Source of the DNA: Sinohyriopsis cumingii
Lineage: Eukaryota > Mollusca > Bivalvia > Unionida > Unionidae
Direction: 5' to 3'
NCBI GenBank assembly: GCA_028554795.2
Contig: JAPYKE020000037.1
Span: forward strand, 2,142,501-2,206,500
Length of the DNA: 64,000 bases
A program made the translations under genes and the position numbers. Shown here in pieces: positions 18,730 through 28,199 of this stretch. How positions within the stretch are numbered: position 1 is the first letter of the stretch; the number at the start of each line of letters is the position of its first letter. The notes under the pieces are model-generated. The model was not told where the DNA came from, did no database searches, and was given only the letters and a program-made list of their open reading frames with translations.

Positions 18730-21700
18730 CTATCGATCTTGGACATTGTCCCTTTTTATATACAGATCAATACCAACATGTCCATACGGCAAAGTAAAGT
18801 GAATGGGAAGTCGCACTCGCTTCTGGTACACGATTTGATAGACTTTTTCCAAGGGTCGACTGACGATGTGGTGAGTGAGTAAACATATAATCTTGTTTGG
18901 CTGATAGGTGGTCACATTAAAGTGTTCACCTTTTCCTGACTGCAAGGCTTCTTTCAATACGCCAAAGTTCACCACTCGACTGGTACGATAATTCAGAGTC
19001 AATCCTTTCACTTTACACTTCGCGTGCACTTCTCCTTGTTTGTCCCGGTATTCGTAGCCGTAATTTTTAGGACCGCCACTTACGAAACTTAAAATTTTCT
19101 CGTCGGGGTGCTCGTCTGTTCAGACTCCTAAACGGTCTCCTTCGATGTCAGGGTGCTGTAGACTCGGGTGATCGATGTCAATGCAACTGTCCGTGTCAAT
19201 GTACAGGACACATTCCCCTAACAGTTCTAAAGCTTCGTACAGTTTAAAGCGAGCATGAGCTGGCACGTAAGCCGCAATGATGACATTTCCAAATTCGTCG
19301 GCTTCAACAAAGTCCAGATCTTCTTCGTAATTCACTAAGATCAAATCCTCACGAACGAAGTCCACGTGTTCCACGTATTTGGTTTTGTCGTGAATCATTT
19401 GGAAGTACCTGGAATGTTCTGTCAAATATTCCGTCTTGAGTAAACACGGTCGTTGTGCCATTTTACCCCACAAGCAATTTAACATCAACGATCGCCTGCC
19501 TTCGATTTTCTCGATGTGGTCTAGGGTAATGCCTTCTTGTGTCCAGTATTTCTCTTTGAATGTATTTTGGTCTTCGGGTGTGTGACACTAGGAAGGATAG
19601 CCACTGGCTTCTTGTTTCAGTTTCAAAAAGGCATCCACGTAGTCTGTGAAAACGCCTTTCTGACTGGGGTCACCCTTGTGGCATTGTTGTGTCTTGGGAA
19701 TTTCGTACACTTATAACAGTTGGTATCATATGTCCAGAGCTTTGAACAATTCCACGCTGACCCACGTCCCGGTTAAGGCACGTTCTTTCTGGGTGTGCAG
19801 ACAAGGCTGGTGTTGGTTGCACGTTTCGGCACAAGTACGACACAAAGGAAACATCAGTTTGTCTTGACAATGGTGAGGTAACACGGGATGGTACAAGTCT
19901 GTGGGAAGCAAAACTTTGCACTTGATCGAACCTTCATATTGTCGAATGTTTTTCAGGTCAGTGTGTTCCGTTAACAATTGCGGGTGTCCTGCAGGAAAGC
20001 GACAATATTTGTATACGTAGGGATATAGCGAACACACGCCCAAGTATTTGATTTCTTCTCCTTTCTCTTCGTCGGCTTTGTACAGCAAACAGGTGGTATT
20101 GGTCCTTCCTCCGTACAAACTATCCCTCGGATTCAGGGGGCCATGAACTGGTAACTTTCCACGATGCGTTTAAACTCGGGATCGATTTTCAAACGGTGAT
20201 CGTATTCGTGTTCCCACATTTCCACCACTTGGTATCCTTGCTGTTCTAACTTTAGGCGTCTCTGACAAGTGGCCTGGTACAAGTCTTCCATGGTTCGATG
20301 TAAAAACTGATTTTTAGAGCCACTTTCCAGGGTAAGAGACCGGACATCCGTGAAATAAGCAACCGTTAAACTCGTTACACGATGGTCTTTTCGCCCCCTC
20401 CGTTGCGGGCATGTTGAATCCATTCTTCCTTGTGCACAAGTAATGTAACCAGCGCAGGGCTTTGACCGAGTATTGACGTTTGACATAGTTGGTCGTTTGA
20501 GGACTGATGACAGCCACGGTGTTTTCAGGCATGAATTGTTGTCGGTAGACTAAGGTACATGCTTTGGCACTGGTGCAAGCTTCTTTCAAAGCATCGACCC
20601 CTCTGTGTTCCATGAACAGTTCTCGAAATTTTCCACAGCAACGCCGTAAAATGTCCACGTCGGAACGACAACACTTTAACATTTCTTCCTGAAAGTCAAA
20701 AGGGTCTGAGGCATGGGCCTGGTACCAAGCGTAGAAAGCTTCTCGTTGTTCGGTACGCATGTTGTCGGGGTCGTAATAGTAAGCCTCAGGCAAATGGGGT
20801 AGAATGGCATGTTGATTGGCTTCGGTATTGAAAAAGTGAGGAAAATACCCTTTAGATATTTCTGACATTCCAAACATTTTAGGCATTCGACGCAAAGGCA
20901 TGGCCAAGTAACTCATCGAATCTTTAAACTGTACTTGTCCCACTTGCATGAAAATGAGTTTGGCTCCGTTCAAAGTGACTTTAGGACGCTCGGTACCATG
21001 TTCCGTATAGTACCTCAAAAGAAACTGTCCATCGTATCCGGAGAAATTGTGAGCCATCACCGTGGCATGACGATGACAATCTCGGTAACGTTCGATGTCC
21101 TCTTGGCTCCATGTCTTGTCGGTGGGGTCTAAGACCCATAGGGCGAAATCGGCTAGCGTGTTAGGTCCCCGAAAGATTTTTTCACGTCCTCCATGAATCT
21201 TGCTACAGTGAGGGCAATGACTAAAGATAGGTTCTTGAATGCACTTCTCGCACGCTCGATGAGCCACGCAGAAATTAGCAATGTGAATGCCGGTCTCTTG
21301 TATGCATTCGAAATCGAAAAAGATGAAATTGCCTTTCTTCTTCTTGTGATCATTCTCTTTCTCTTGTTGGGGTTGGTATTTTTGCATGTAGCATTGATGT
21401 TTCAAGTCCACAATTCGATGACAAATGTGACATTTTTTCTTTCCTGGACATACGTGTGCCTTTGTATTATTGGTAAGTATGCCTTGTCCACACGTGGGGC
21501 TCAATCTCAAGAGTTTACAAGCATATTTCTGCCGTGAATAGTGTGTCTTGAGATGTTGTTGTTAACAGGCAGGGCTGACAAACGTACGCAGACAAGCAGG
21601 ACAATGTAATCGTTCTTGTCCTTCGTCCAGAGAGGGTTGAGAGGCCAAACATACTTGAGCATTTCGATCCGCAATGTTTGTGTTGCTCTCGATTGTTATA

Positions 21701-22513
21701 GCCATAGTCACATTTCTCACAGTAATAACTGTATCCCAGGAATGCGATGATACTGGTAATGGTATCGAAATGTTCATCGTGATGATAGAGATGAATGTAT
21801 GTTCCATCTTTAAAGTCTTGGCCTCGAAACAACAGAGGTCCGCACACTTCTTGATGGTGCACTTTCAAGGTGTAGCGTGGAGCTAGGACATCTTGCAATT
21901 TTTGCATTTTAGGAATGCCACAGGGTATGTCTATTTACAGGTCGGCTTGTTGTAACAGGAGTTTTGCTTCATTTGGTTGTTTGGCTATGTTTGATTTTCG
22001 AATGTTCTCCCAGACCATTTTCCATTCTGCCGTGTAGTTGTTGTTGGCATAGGCTCGTCCCACCACGATAGCCCTGGGTAAACACATGTGGTCTTGAGAG
22101 TTGTGAATTTGAACGAGGCTACGCTTAATGCTGCGAAGGCCGTTCACCAATAACACCTTTTTGCGTTGTCCAGTCTCTTGAGGAGGAGAGACGCGGGTCA
22201 CGTCCAGTGTGGCTCTTCCATCGGTGATGTCAAACGTGTCATTGGATTGTTGCAGGTGTTGAATCTTGTCCATGACTTTGGAAGGGGTCAATTCTGCAGG
22301 GCTACTAAACTCGATCCAAACAAGGGATTTCAAGCCGTCGTGTTGTATGGAAAGTCTCAAGCGATCGTCTTCTTTCGGTTGACATTGTCGCTTGAGTGTG
22401 GTGAGCAAAGAATCCCACATCTCGGTGATGAACTCTTCTGCTTTCTCCAGCGGTACGTCGGACTTGAAATCTTTAAACTTCACCGTGTATTTGTTCTAAA
22501 TTTTCTAGAGGTG
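18730..22513 (-). pseudogene. polB: Protein-primed DNA polymerase B, heavily disrupted
   Basis: The ~1,250-codon gene shows an N-terminal YTVKFKDF and LPRAIVVG segment and paired-Cys zinc motifs. The exonuclease motifs are FFDFEC, AHNFSGYDGQ and CRSDVDIL. Other landmarks are the EEWIQHARNGG and GCLFHGCP blocks, motif A as GVCSLYP, motif B as LMLNCLWGKMAQR, motif C as VLYIDTDS, and a C-terminal FVSGGPKNYGYE. Motif A normally has Asp where Gly is found here. In-frame stops: 21937-21935, 21561-21559, 19728-19726, 19713-19711, 19590-19588 and 19122-19120. Frame changes lie near 21670, between 20470 and 20330 (at least two), and near 20320. Intact relatives replicate the linear genome from a terminal protein. 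Confidence 0.9.
18754..18760 (-). promoter_or_regulatory. TATA box of the BIR gene
   Basis: TATAAAA on the minus strand, 57 bp before ATG 18697, overlapping the last codons of the polymerase gene. Confidence 0.5.
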
Positions 22514-22743
22514 CGCTTTTCCGTTTCTAGAATGGAATAGTACTTTTCAGGGTTGACTAAGGGTGGTGAACTTGGGTTCGGTGCAGACTCTCTGGGTTTG
22601 GATTCTGGTTCACTCATGTCCTCTTCAAAATCACTGGCATGAATTTGTGCCAAGACTTCAGCAATGGTACGAGGCGATAGATCACGTTTCTGTCTCTTAC
22701 GTTCTTCTTCTCCTTTCTTTTTGATTGGATTGGATCGTTTCAT
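22480..22743 (-). CDS. Lys/Arg/Glu-rich leader ORF before polymerase
   Basis: An 87-residue frame from ATG 22743. It has a nuclear-localisation-like start (KKKGEEERKRQKRDL), an acidic, proline-rich middle and a KYYSILETEKRTSRKF end. It overlaps the polymerase start in another frame and may be either a small separate gene or the polymerase N-terminus displaced by a frameshift. A TATA box lies 49 bp upstream. Confidence 0.45.
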   Translation of the reverse strand: MKRSNPIKKKGEEERKRQKRDLSPRTIAEVLAQIHASDFEEDMSEPESKPRESAPNPSSPPLVNPEKYYSILETEKRTSRKFRTNTR

Positions 22744-22791
22744 CTTGACTGCAAAATGTCAAATGACTAAAGTTTTAACACCATGGATTAC

Positions 22792-22822
22792 TTTATATCC
22801 ATAACAGACCAGCGTCTATAAA
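22792..22822. promoter_or_regulatory. Divergent promoter between polymerase and zinc-knuckle genes
   Basis: The 133-bp gap between the two ATGs (22743 minus, 22877 plus) has a minus-strand TATAAA at 22797-22792 and a plus-strand TATAAA at 22817-22822. They lie 49 and 55 bp from their starts. Confidence 0.6.
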
Positions 22823-22876
22823 GGGTGTGTGTCTTGCACTTCCAATATTCATTTCACTCTCAAACCGAGCAGAAAA

Positions 22877-23209
22877 ATGGACGAGACTACACAAATCGAA
22901 CTTTTCATCAAAGCTTTGCGAGGGGTCATCAGACAATTTTCTTCAGACCAGCTGATGGACTACTCACCCTCCTTTCGCGATAAAAGTCAAGATACTTGCT
23001 ATATCTGTGAGAAAAAAGGGCATTGGTTTTCAGAGTGTCCAGACCGTCAAAAAAACAAAACAGGGGTTAAAAGAGACAAAAGTCAAGATACCTATTAGCA
23101 TTGTCAAGAAAAAGGACATTGGTCTCCAGATTGCCCTAAGAAACAACAGGAGCAAGAAGAAGAGGGGAGTTATGGAGAGCAAGAAGAAAGCAGACAGGTG
23201 AAAAACTGA
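22877..23209 (+). pseudogene. CCHC zinc-knuckle protein, second knuckle broken
   Basis: From ATG 22877, a short helical N-terminus (MDETTQIELFIKALRGVIRQ) is followed by one perfect CCHC knuckle (CYICEKKGHWFSEC). After a duplicated 'DKSQDT' spacer a second copy follows, in which the first Cys codon reads TAT and the next codon is TAG (23096-23098). Reading on in frame gives HCQEKGHWSPDC and a Glu/Lys-rich end at 23209. CCHC knuckles bind single-stranded nucleic acid. This is the only clear plus-strand gene in the main viral block. A poly(A) signal lies at 23383-23388. Confidence 0.65.
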
Positions 23210-23382
23210 AACAGGAGGGAAAAAAAAGAAGGGAAGAAAGTGAAAATGAAGAGGAGGGAAAAGCTGTCAAAGTGAAGACATTTACAAAAAGAGAGAGTGA
23301 AGACAGAAAAAAGAAGAAGAAGCCTATGAACTTTTTAAAGTGGTATGTGGTGTTGTGAATTAGATTGTAAAATTTGTACCAG

Positions 23383-23388
23383 AATAAA
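23383..23388 (+). terminator. Poly(A) signal of the zinc-knuckle gene
   Basis: AATAAA, about 170 bp after the last codon. The two neighbouring units instead carry histone-type 3' signals. Confidence 0.45.
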
Positions 23389-23527
23389 CAGTCTATAAAA
23401 CGTAAGTGCCTCTTGGTTTTGATTTTTAGAATAAAATTCTACACTCATGCACTCAATTATTCACACTTACTATTGGGTAAAAAAAAAGGATTTTTTAGTT
23501 TTAATTGATGTTGACCATTGAAATACT

Positions 23528-23566
23528 ATCTCTTTTCGAAATACTTGTGTGGCCCTGAAAAGGGCC
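23528..23566 (-). terminator. Histone-type 3' stem-loop and downstream element, unit 1
   Basis: On the minus strand a perfect 6-bp stem with a 4-nt TTTC loop (GGCCCTTTTCAGGGCC, 23566-23551) is preceded by CAAA and followed by ACACA. After 12 nt comes a purine-rich 11-mer CGAAAAGAGAT (23538-23528). This is the layout of replication-dependent histone mRNA ends: SLBP stem-loop, cleavage after ACCCA-like bases, and a downstream element pairing with U7 snRNA. It lies 32 bp past the stop of the Q/E-rich gene. Confidence 0.8.
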
Positions 23567-23597
23567 TTTGGGTCTTGGTGGGTTTTAAACAACAAAC

Positions 23598-24143
23598 TTA
23601 GGAAGCAATCAACTTTAACTGTCTTAAGCCTTTGCCATGGCCAAGGCCTACTTCTGGACTGCGTACTGTCGATGATGATGATTTGGTAGACATTATTAAG
23701 GGTCGTATGGTAGGTGTTGTCACAGGGTTGGATTGTTTAGGTCGGGAAGGTCTTTTTCTCTTCGGTCGTAATAAAGAAGTCTGATACATTTGTTTCAGAC
23801 TTCTTAACTCCGCTAAAATATATAACAGTACCGTAACGGTTTGACTTTCACCCTCTTGTTTCTTGGCTGCTTCTTCTTCTTGTTTTTTTCTTACCTCTTC
23901 TTGTTGTTGTTGTAGGAGAAAAGCTTGTTCCGCTTCCTTTTGCTGTTGTATAAATTTCTCCAATTCTTCTTTCTGTCTCTGTTTAAAATTCTCCACGTGT
24001 GGTAAAGAAGGAGAAGGTGACGAAGGTACTGGTTCAGGAACAAATTCTTGCGAAAGAAAATCCACAAAATCCCAATTCACCTCTTCTGGAAGTAAGTCCG
24101 GGTTCACTTAGGTAGTCTCCACGGTCGGTGCACTCCAATTCAT
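23598..24143 (-). pseudogene. Q/E-rich coiled-coil protein, first gene of the minus strand
   Basis: The open part from 24107 encodes 169 residues: an acidic start (LPEEVNWDFVDFLSQEF), a Ser/Pro linker, a ~50-residue Gln/Glu/Lys coiled coil, and a basic tail (RPKRKRPSRPKQ). The natural ATG is probably at 24143 (MNWSAPTVETT), cut off by an in-frame TAA near 24110. A TATA box lies at 24222-24217. The gene ends in a histone-type 3' signal rather than a poly(A) signal. No family is recognised; coiled coil plus basic tail suggests oligomerisation and nucleic-acid contact. Confidence 0.55.
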
Positions 24144-24216
24144 TTTCTTCTAAGTTTCCGTCATGTTTATGATCACTGTGTCGCATGGATTGACTGCGCA
24201 CACACGCTAGTGTCTC

Positions 24217-24222
24217 TTTATA
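24217..24222 (-). promoter_or_regulatory. TATA box of the Q/E-rich gene
   Basis: TATAAA on the minus strand within CCCTATAAAGAG, 74 bp before the likely ATG at 24143 and 53 bp before another in-frame ATG at 24164. Confidence 0.5.
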
Positions 24223-24334
24223 GGGAATGTGACGTCACGGGCTGCTATTTTTAGATTGGACGAATGGTGATTGAATTTTGTAACGCGTGTTTGGATTGGT
24301 CAATCAACTCAATCGTTTCGATCCTCCCTCTCTC

Positions 24335-24342
24335 TATAAATA
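24335..24342 (+). promoter_or_regulatory. TATA box of the plus-strand end unit
   Basis: TATAAATA, 43 bp before ATG 24385 and about 110 bp from the oppositely oriented TATA box of the Q/E-rich gene, so the two units share one divergent promoter region. Confidence 0.55.
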
Positions 24343-24384
24343 CTCGCTATTTGCTGCATATCTTCACCTGTTCTCGTCACCAAG

Positions 24385-24600
24385 ATGTGGACCGACGTGG
24401 AATCCTCTACTCTTGTGTCTTTAATGATGTTTAGAACGGACATACCCATGTATGTCCGATCTACGTGTACTATTGTCAAGATAACGGATACCTGTATGTG
24501 GTAAAGAAGAATCTACGTAGAAAGACAAGGTTGTTTAAAGAGAGTGATGATCTATGGTCCCGAAGTAAGACAGAGTTTAAGGACAAGAAGGAGACCTAAG
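24385..24600 (+). pseudogene. Small plus-strand gene ending in a histone-type signal
   Basis: The ATG at 24385 gives only 38 residues. One frame over, a coding-like stretch (GILYSCVFNDV, TAG, then THVCPIYVYYCQDNGYLYVV and a basic Lys/Arg end with DDLWSRSKTEF) runs to a stop at 24600. This suggests a former ~70-residue Cys/Tyr-rich then basic protein with one frameshift near the start and one nonsense codon. It sits between a TATA box and a histone-type stem-loop, which supports a real transcription unit. No family recognised. Confidence 0.35.
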
Positions 24601-24647
24601 CGGTGCCCTCTATGTTAACAGTATGGTATGTTAACATAAAACACAAA

Positions 24648-24686
24648 GGCCCTCTTCAGGGCCACTCCAATGCCTCGAAAAGAGAT
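24648..24686 (+). terminator. Histone-type 3' stem-loop and downstream element, unit 2
   Basis: On the plus strand a perfect 6-bp stem with a CTTC loop (GGCCCTCTTCAGGGCC, 24648-24663) is preceded by ACAAA and followed by ACTCCA. After 12 nt comes CGAAAAGAGAT (24676-24686), identical in sequence and spacing to the downstream element of unit 1 on the other strand. The same stem with a different loop base argues that the signal is maintained rather than a chance hairpin. Confidence 0.8.
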
Positions 24687-24786
24687 TTCCTTTCATGCCT
24701 ACATTTCTTTTCTTTTTAAAATGTCTGTTGTCTATTATCTGTGTTCTATAAATCTCCCTTGTTCCATAACACTATACAGACCCACC

Positions 24787-24995
24787 ATGTTAAGTTTCCC
24801 TTGTCGCTATATAGTTCCAAAATCTAGATCCCATGTTAAATTCCCACTGTCCCTATATAGGCTCAAAATATATTGCCATGTTAAATTCCATTGTTCCTAT
24901 AAAGCATCCAAAATTTTCCCATGTTAAATTCCCATAGTCCCTATAAGGCAAACCCCCTATTTTAACATTAAAGTCCCTTTGTCCCTATATTGCCC
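24787..24995. repeat. Five ~45-bp tandem repeats with a CTATATAG core
   Basis: Units start near 24787, 24833, 24878, 24921 and 24965. Each contains ATGTTAAATTCCC, a GTCCCTATATAG block and an A/T-rich 'CCAAAAT' stretch. They lie just past the last viral gene and before clear host sequence, so they may belong to the element's terminal region. The palindromic CTATATAG could act as repeated promoter or replication-binding sites; this is inference. Confidence 0.7.
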
Positions 24996-24999
24996 CACT

Positions 25000-27950
25000 T
25001 CACTACTCACGCGTGCCTTTTCCGGATACCACGCGCGCTCACCCCTTTCATGGGGTCTGGAAACTTTAATGTAGAACAATAACTTTTCAACGTGAGTATA
25101 GTGTCCAGTTATCAGTGACGACATGCTTTCAGATCGATCAATATTAGTGTAATCTCTTTGTTATGTCATTGTGGCGGGGCCTTGTCTTATGTATAGGGAT
25201 GTGTTAAATTCTGTTTTCCGCTTGCCATTCAATTCTGATGCAGAAAATAAACTTAAAAATCAAATATATTATTCTGGCGTGCTGATTATTATCTCAAAAC
25301 TGAATCGTAAAAACCTTGTCTTTATGCAAGAGTCAGCCAAATTTATAATATTCAAGGCAAATACAACTCAAATAATTGTTTGGTGGAAGTGCTTGCAATT
25401 GTGAGAGACGTACAATTATTATTCAAAGACTTTGTATGCTTACCGTAACGTGGTACTACGTACGGATATGTAAATAATAAGTGATGGACTAGTAATTCAA
25501 AACGACGCAGTTTTCACATTGACTTAAAATAAGGAGGCTGCGTGCATTTGTTTTTCCCACCAGCTATAAGCATGCGTTCTTTCATTGCCTAGTTAAATTT
25601 TCTAGATGGGAAGATCAGTTACTGCTGATCAAAAATTTTTAAGTTCGATTAAATCTCGATGAAATTAATATTTTTCTTAATGACTGAGGAAACGTCAAAG
25701 CTTGAGCTGGCTGTACACGAAACTAAAAGTCATTAACATGATTGAAGGTCAAGTCGATGTCAGTTATAAGTACGACGGCACACATATTTATTTGAATTGT
25801 GTCTTGGTTTGAGACAATCTCTGTGGTTTCAAGTCTCTAGTTTAGTTCGCCAGGGGTTCATCTGGGGTCGTAAATTCAAATTGAAACTGACTAAACGAAC
25901 TGCACCGTTTTCTCCGCTCGCACTAGTAGCCTTTTTGGTGCACATCAATTGGCTGAGTCAATATCAGTGTTGGGCGAATCCGAGCGCATGTATACAGAAT
26001 GTACAAAAGTGGTTCCACACTTGAGGACCAAAAACAACTACTCAGTTGACATACACAAGCTGCAATTATATCTGTGGCTGGGAATGTGTGTCATGGATCC
26101 GTAGGGTACTTAGGTTTCGTCTGAGCCCATGAATCGTTTCCGATCTGTGCACAATGGCCACGAACGTGCTTCAAAAGGACGTTTTCAAACATATGAGCTA
26201 TGATGTATTGAGCAATACTATAGAGAAACTCGTTAAACGGATTCGTGCCGATCTTTTCGTTGATTATGTACAAAACCAACTTCTAAGCTGCATTTTGGAC
26301 CCAGCATTCGAATTCCAAAAGATCTTTGATGGCGGACTCACCTCTGCCCATAGCAAAAGTCGAACATGAAACTGACAAAACCTTAATACGTTGTCATGTC
26401 TGTATTGGACTCATATAAACCGTTCTTGAATGAGTTTAATTGTGATAAGATCAAACCGCGGTACGACAACGTCCAACAGTAATCTATCCGCTAGCATGAG
26501 TGAAGCATACCTGGTAAACGAATTTGATAAAAACGAATATACGAAAGATTATACACTGTTCAGTTACGAATAAAAAAAGAAAGTCTGTCCCCACTTGACA
26601 CCGAGCGTGCGTGCGTAGATTATAAAAAAATAAAATTTAGTGTGCCCGAAGGAATAACTTGCAAATCATCTCGTACAAATGCTCTTTAGTCCTGCTAAAT
26701 GGTAACGTGATTTTTGCTTCTGAGTAACAATCTGTCCGAGATTGAAAATATATCGACGGACCATACCTTGTTAGTAAGCCTCCAGATACCGAACACAGTT
26801 GTTTCTGAGTGGGTCTAACGGCGGTAGTTATGAAATCATTTTGTGAGTGACGTTTGTTTGATAAATAGCCTTAGCGGGTTTCAGTTCAATTGCTTTGACT
26901 TGCTTAATACTTGTATGAATGAAGGAAGTCTAATTATCCACTCTTGAGATCGTGTCTGCGGCCTCAACAATAATTGCGCGAAAAATCGTTGCAAGTGTAA
27001 CTTTAACTTATTAAACGATAGCCTGGTTATATTAACACAGTTCTGAACCTATTGTTTTAATAATAATGCAGCAAGGCTCGGAGGTATGCTTTACTCGAAT
27101 CCGTTTGCATGACCCGTGACTATGTTAGTGGAAAATATTAAAAAATATCAAACTGTAGAGAGCACTCAAAAATCGATTACAAAAATCCAAGAAGACATCG
27201 GATAAATTGCATAGGAAGTTGGCCAGATCCAACAGGATATTGGGGAAATTGTAAAGGAAGTTGGTAAGATCCAAGAAGAATCGCAGATACTTGACGCAGA
27301 CATCAAAGTGGCACTTATTAATCTTCCACGGCTACCATCACCTGTGTATGAGTCATTGATACAAATACCGAAACAAAAATTTAATGAATTTGGTCGCCAG
27401 TGGATTTTTTAATGTCCCATATATACTGGTCTTATTGTTACAGCAAATGGGAAGATGGTTTGACAAAAAGGCATCACAGAATATATATGTAGTATGAACC
27501 AAGTGGGTGTCCTGAAAAATTACTGAGTTTAAGCAGACTACTGGTAAGCTTTTTGACACTCGTAATATAATTTTTGATACTACTCAAGCCGGAAAAATGA
27601 CTAAAGCAAGAACACGCTCATGGCGTCGATACAGAGTATATTAGCTGCAAGACGAGGTCATGTGGAGCGTGCACCTCCATGTGATTGAATTATCCCAAGC
27701 AAAATGAAGCAAAAACCAGGGAGAAGTCACTGCCCAACCCGAACACTGAACCATAATCATCACTTTATGATTTTGCAGCAATTTCCAATAGTAGTATGAA
27801 CAGCGGTTTAGCAAGTTACTAATATAGGTTAATGCCTTCTCCACACTCCCATGACTTTCTTCTGGAGGGGGCGCCTATTGGTAACATTCGCGGCTGCGCG
27901 TTATGTGAAGGCAAAGTCATGGGTGTTAAAGGCTTTACCCTCGATTAGTA
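25000..27950. other. Host non-coding stretch
   Basis: Only short chance frames are seen, none with recognisable motifs. Around 27190-27280 two similar 'GT(A)AGATCCAA' phrases suggest a degraded short duplication. No RNA gene or clear repeat family is visible. Confidence 0.5.
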
Positions 27951-27954
27951 ACAA

Positions 27955-28195
27955 ACCTGCTATCATATTTCTGGAATACACAGAGTAACGTACCGAATAA
28001 CGCACAAAGTAACTTGCAAAATAACATTGGGAGTAACTTGTTGAATAACACAGAGAATAACTTAGAGAATAATATACACAGTAAGTTGTTGACTATTATA
28101 CAGAGTGACTTGTAGAATAACTCAGAGAGCAACGTGTATGATAATATAGAGAGTAACTCGTAGAGTATGACACGGGGTAACTACGGAGAAGGTAA
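27955..28195. repeat. Degenerate ~22-bp tandem repeat
   Basis: Roughly ten variants of 'GAGTAACTTGTAGAATAACAC' follow one another with frequent substitutions. Confidence 0.7.
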
Positions 28196-28199
28196 ATAA

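Larger units (their letters stand above)
6420..25000 (-). mobile_element. Endogenous Polinton/adintovirus-type dsDNA virus, degraded
   Basis: One ~18.5-kb block carries the hallmark set of this lineage: protein-primed family B DNA polymerase, retrovirus-type integrase with chromodomain, packaging ATPase, double-jelly-roll major capsid protein and penton-like protein. Small core and membrane genes fill the spaces. Almost all genes are on the minus strand, intronless, and packed with 0-20 bp gaps or overlaps. TATA boxes lie about 43-57 bp before several starts. No terminal inverted repeat, target-site duplication or adenovirus-type protease could be seen, and the capsid gene is truncated, so the element is incomplete on the left. 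Many stops and frameshifts show it is defective. Confidence 0.9.

Noticed and set aside
17987..22513. Reassigned TGA codon as an explanation for in-frame stops
   Set aside because: TAA and TAG codons also interrupt the genes, and frameshifts are common, so ordinary decay explains them.
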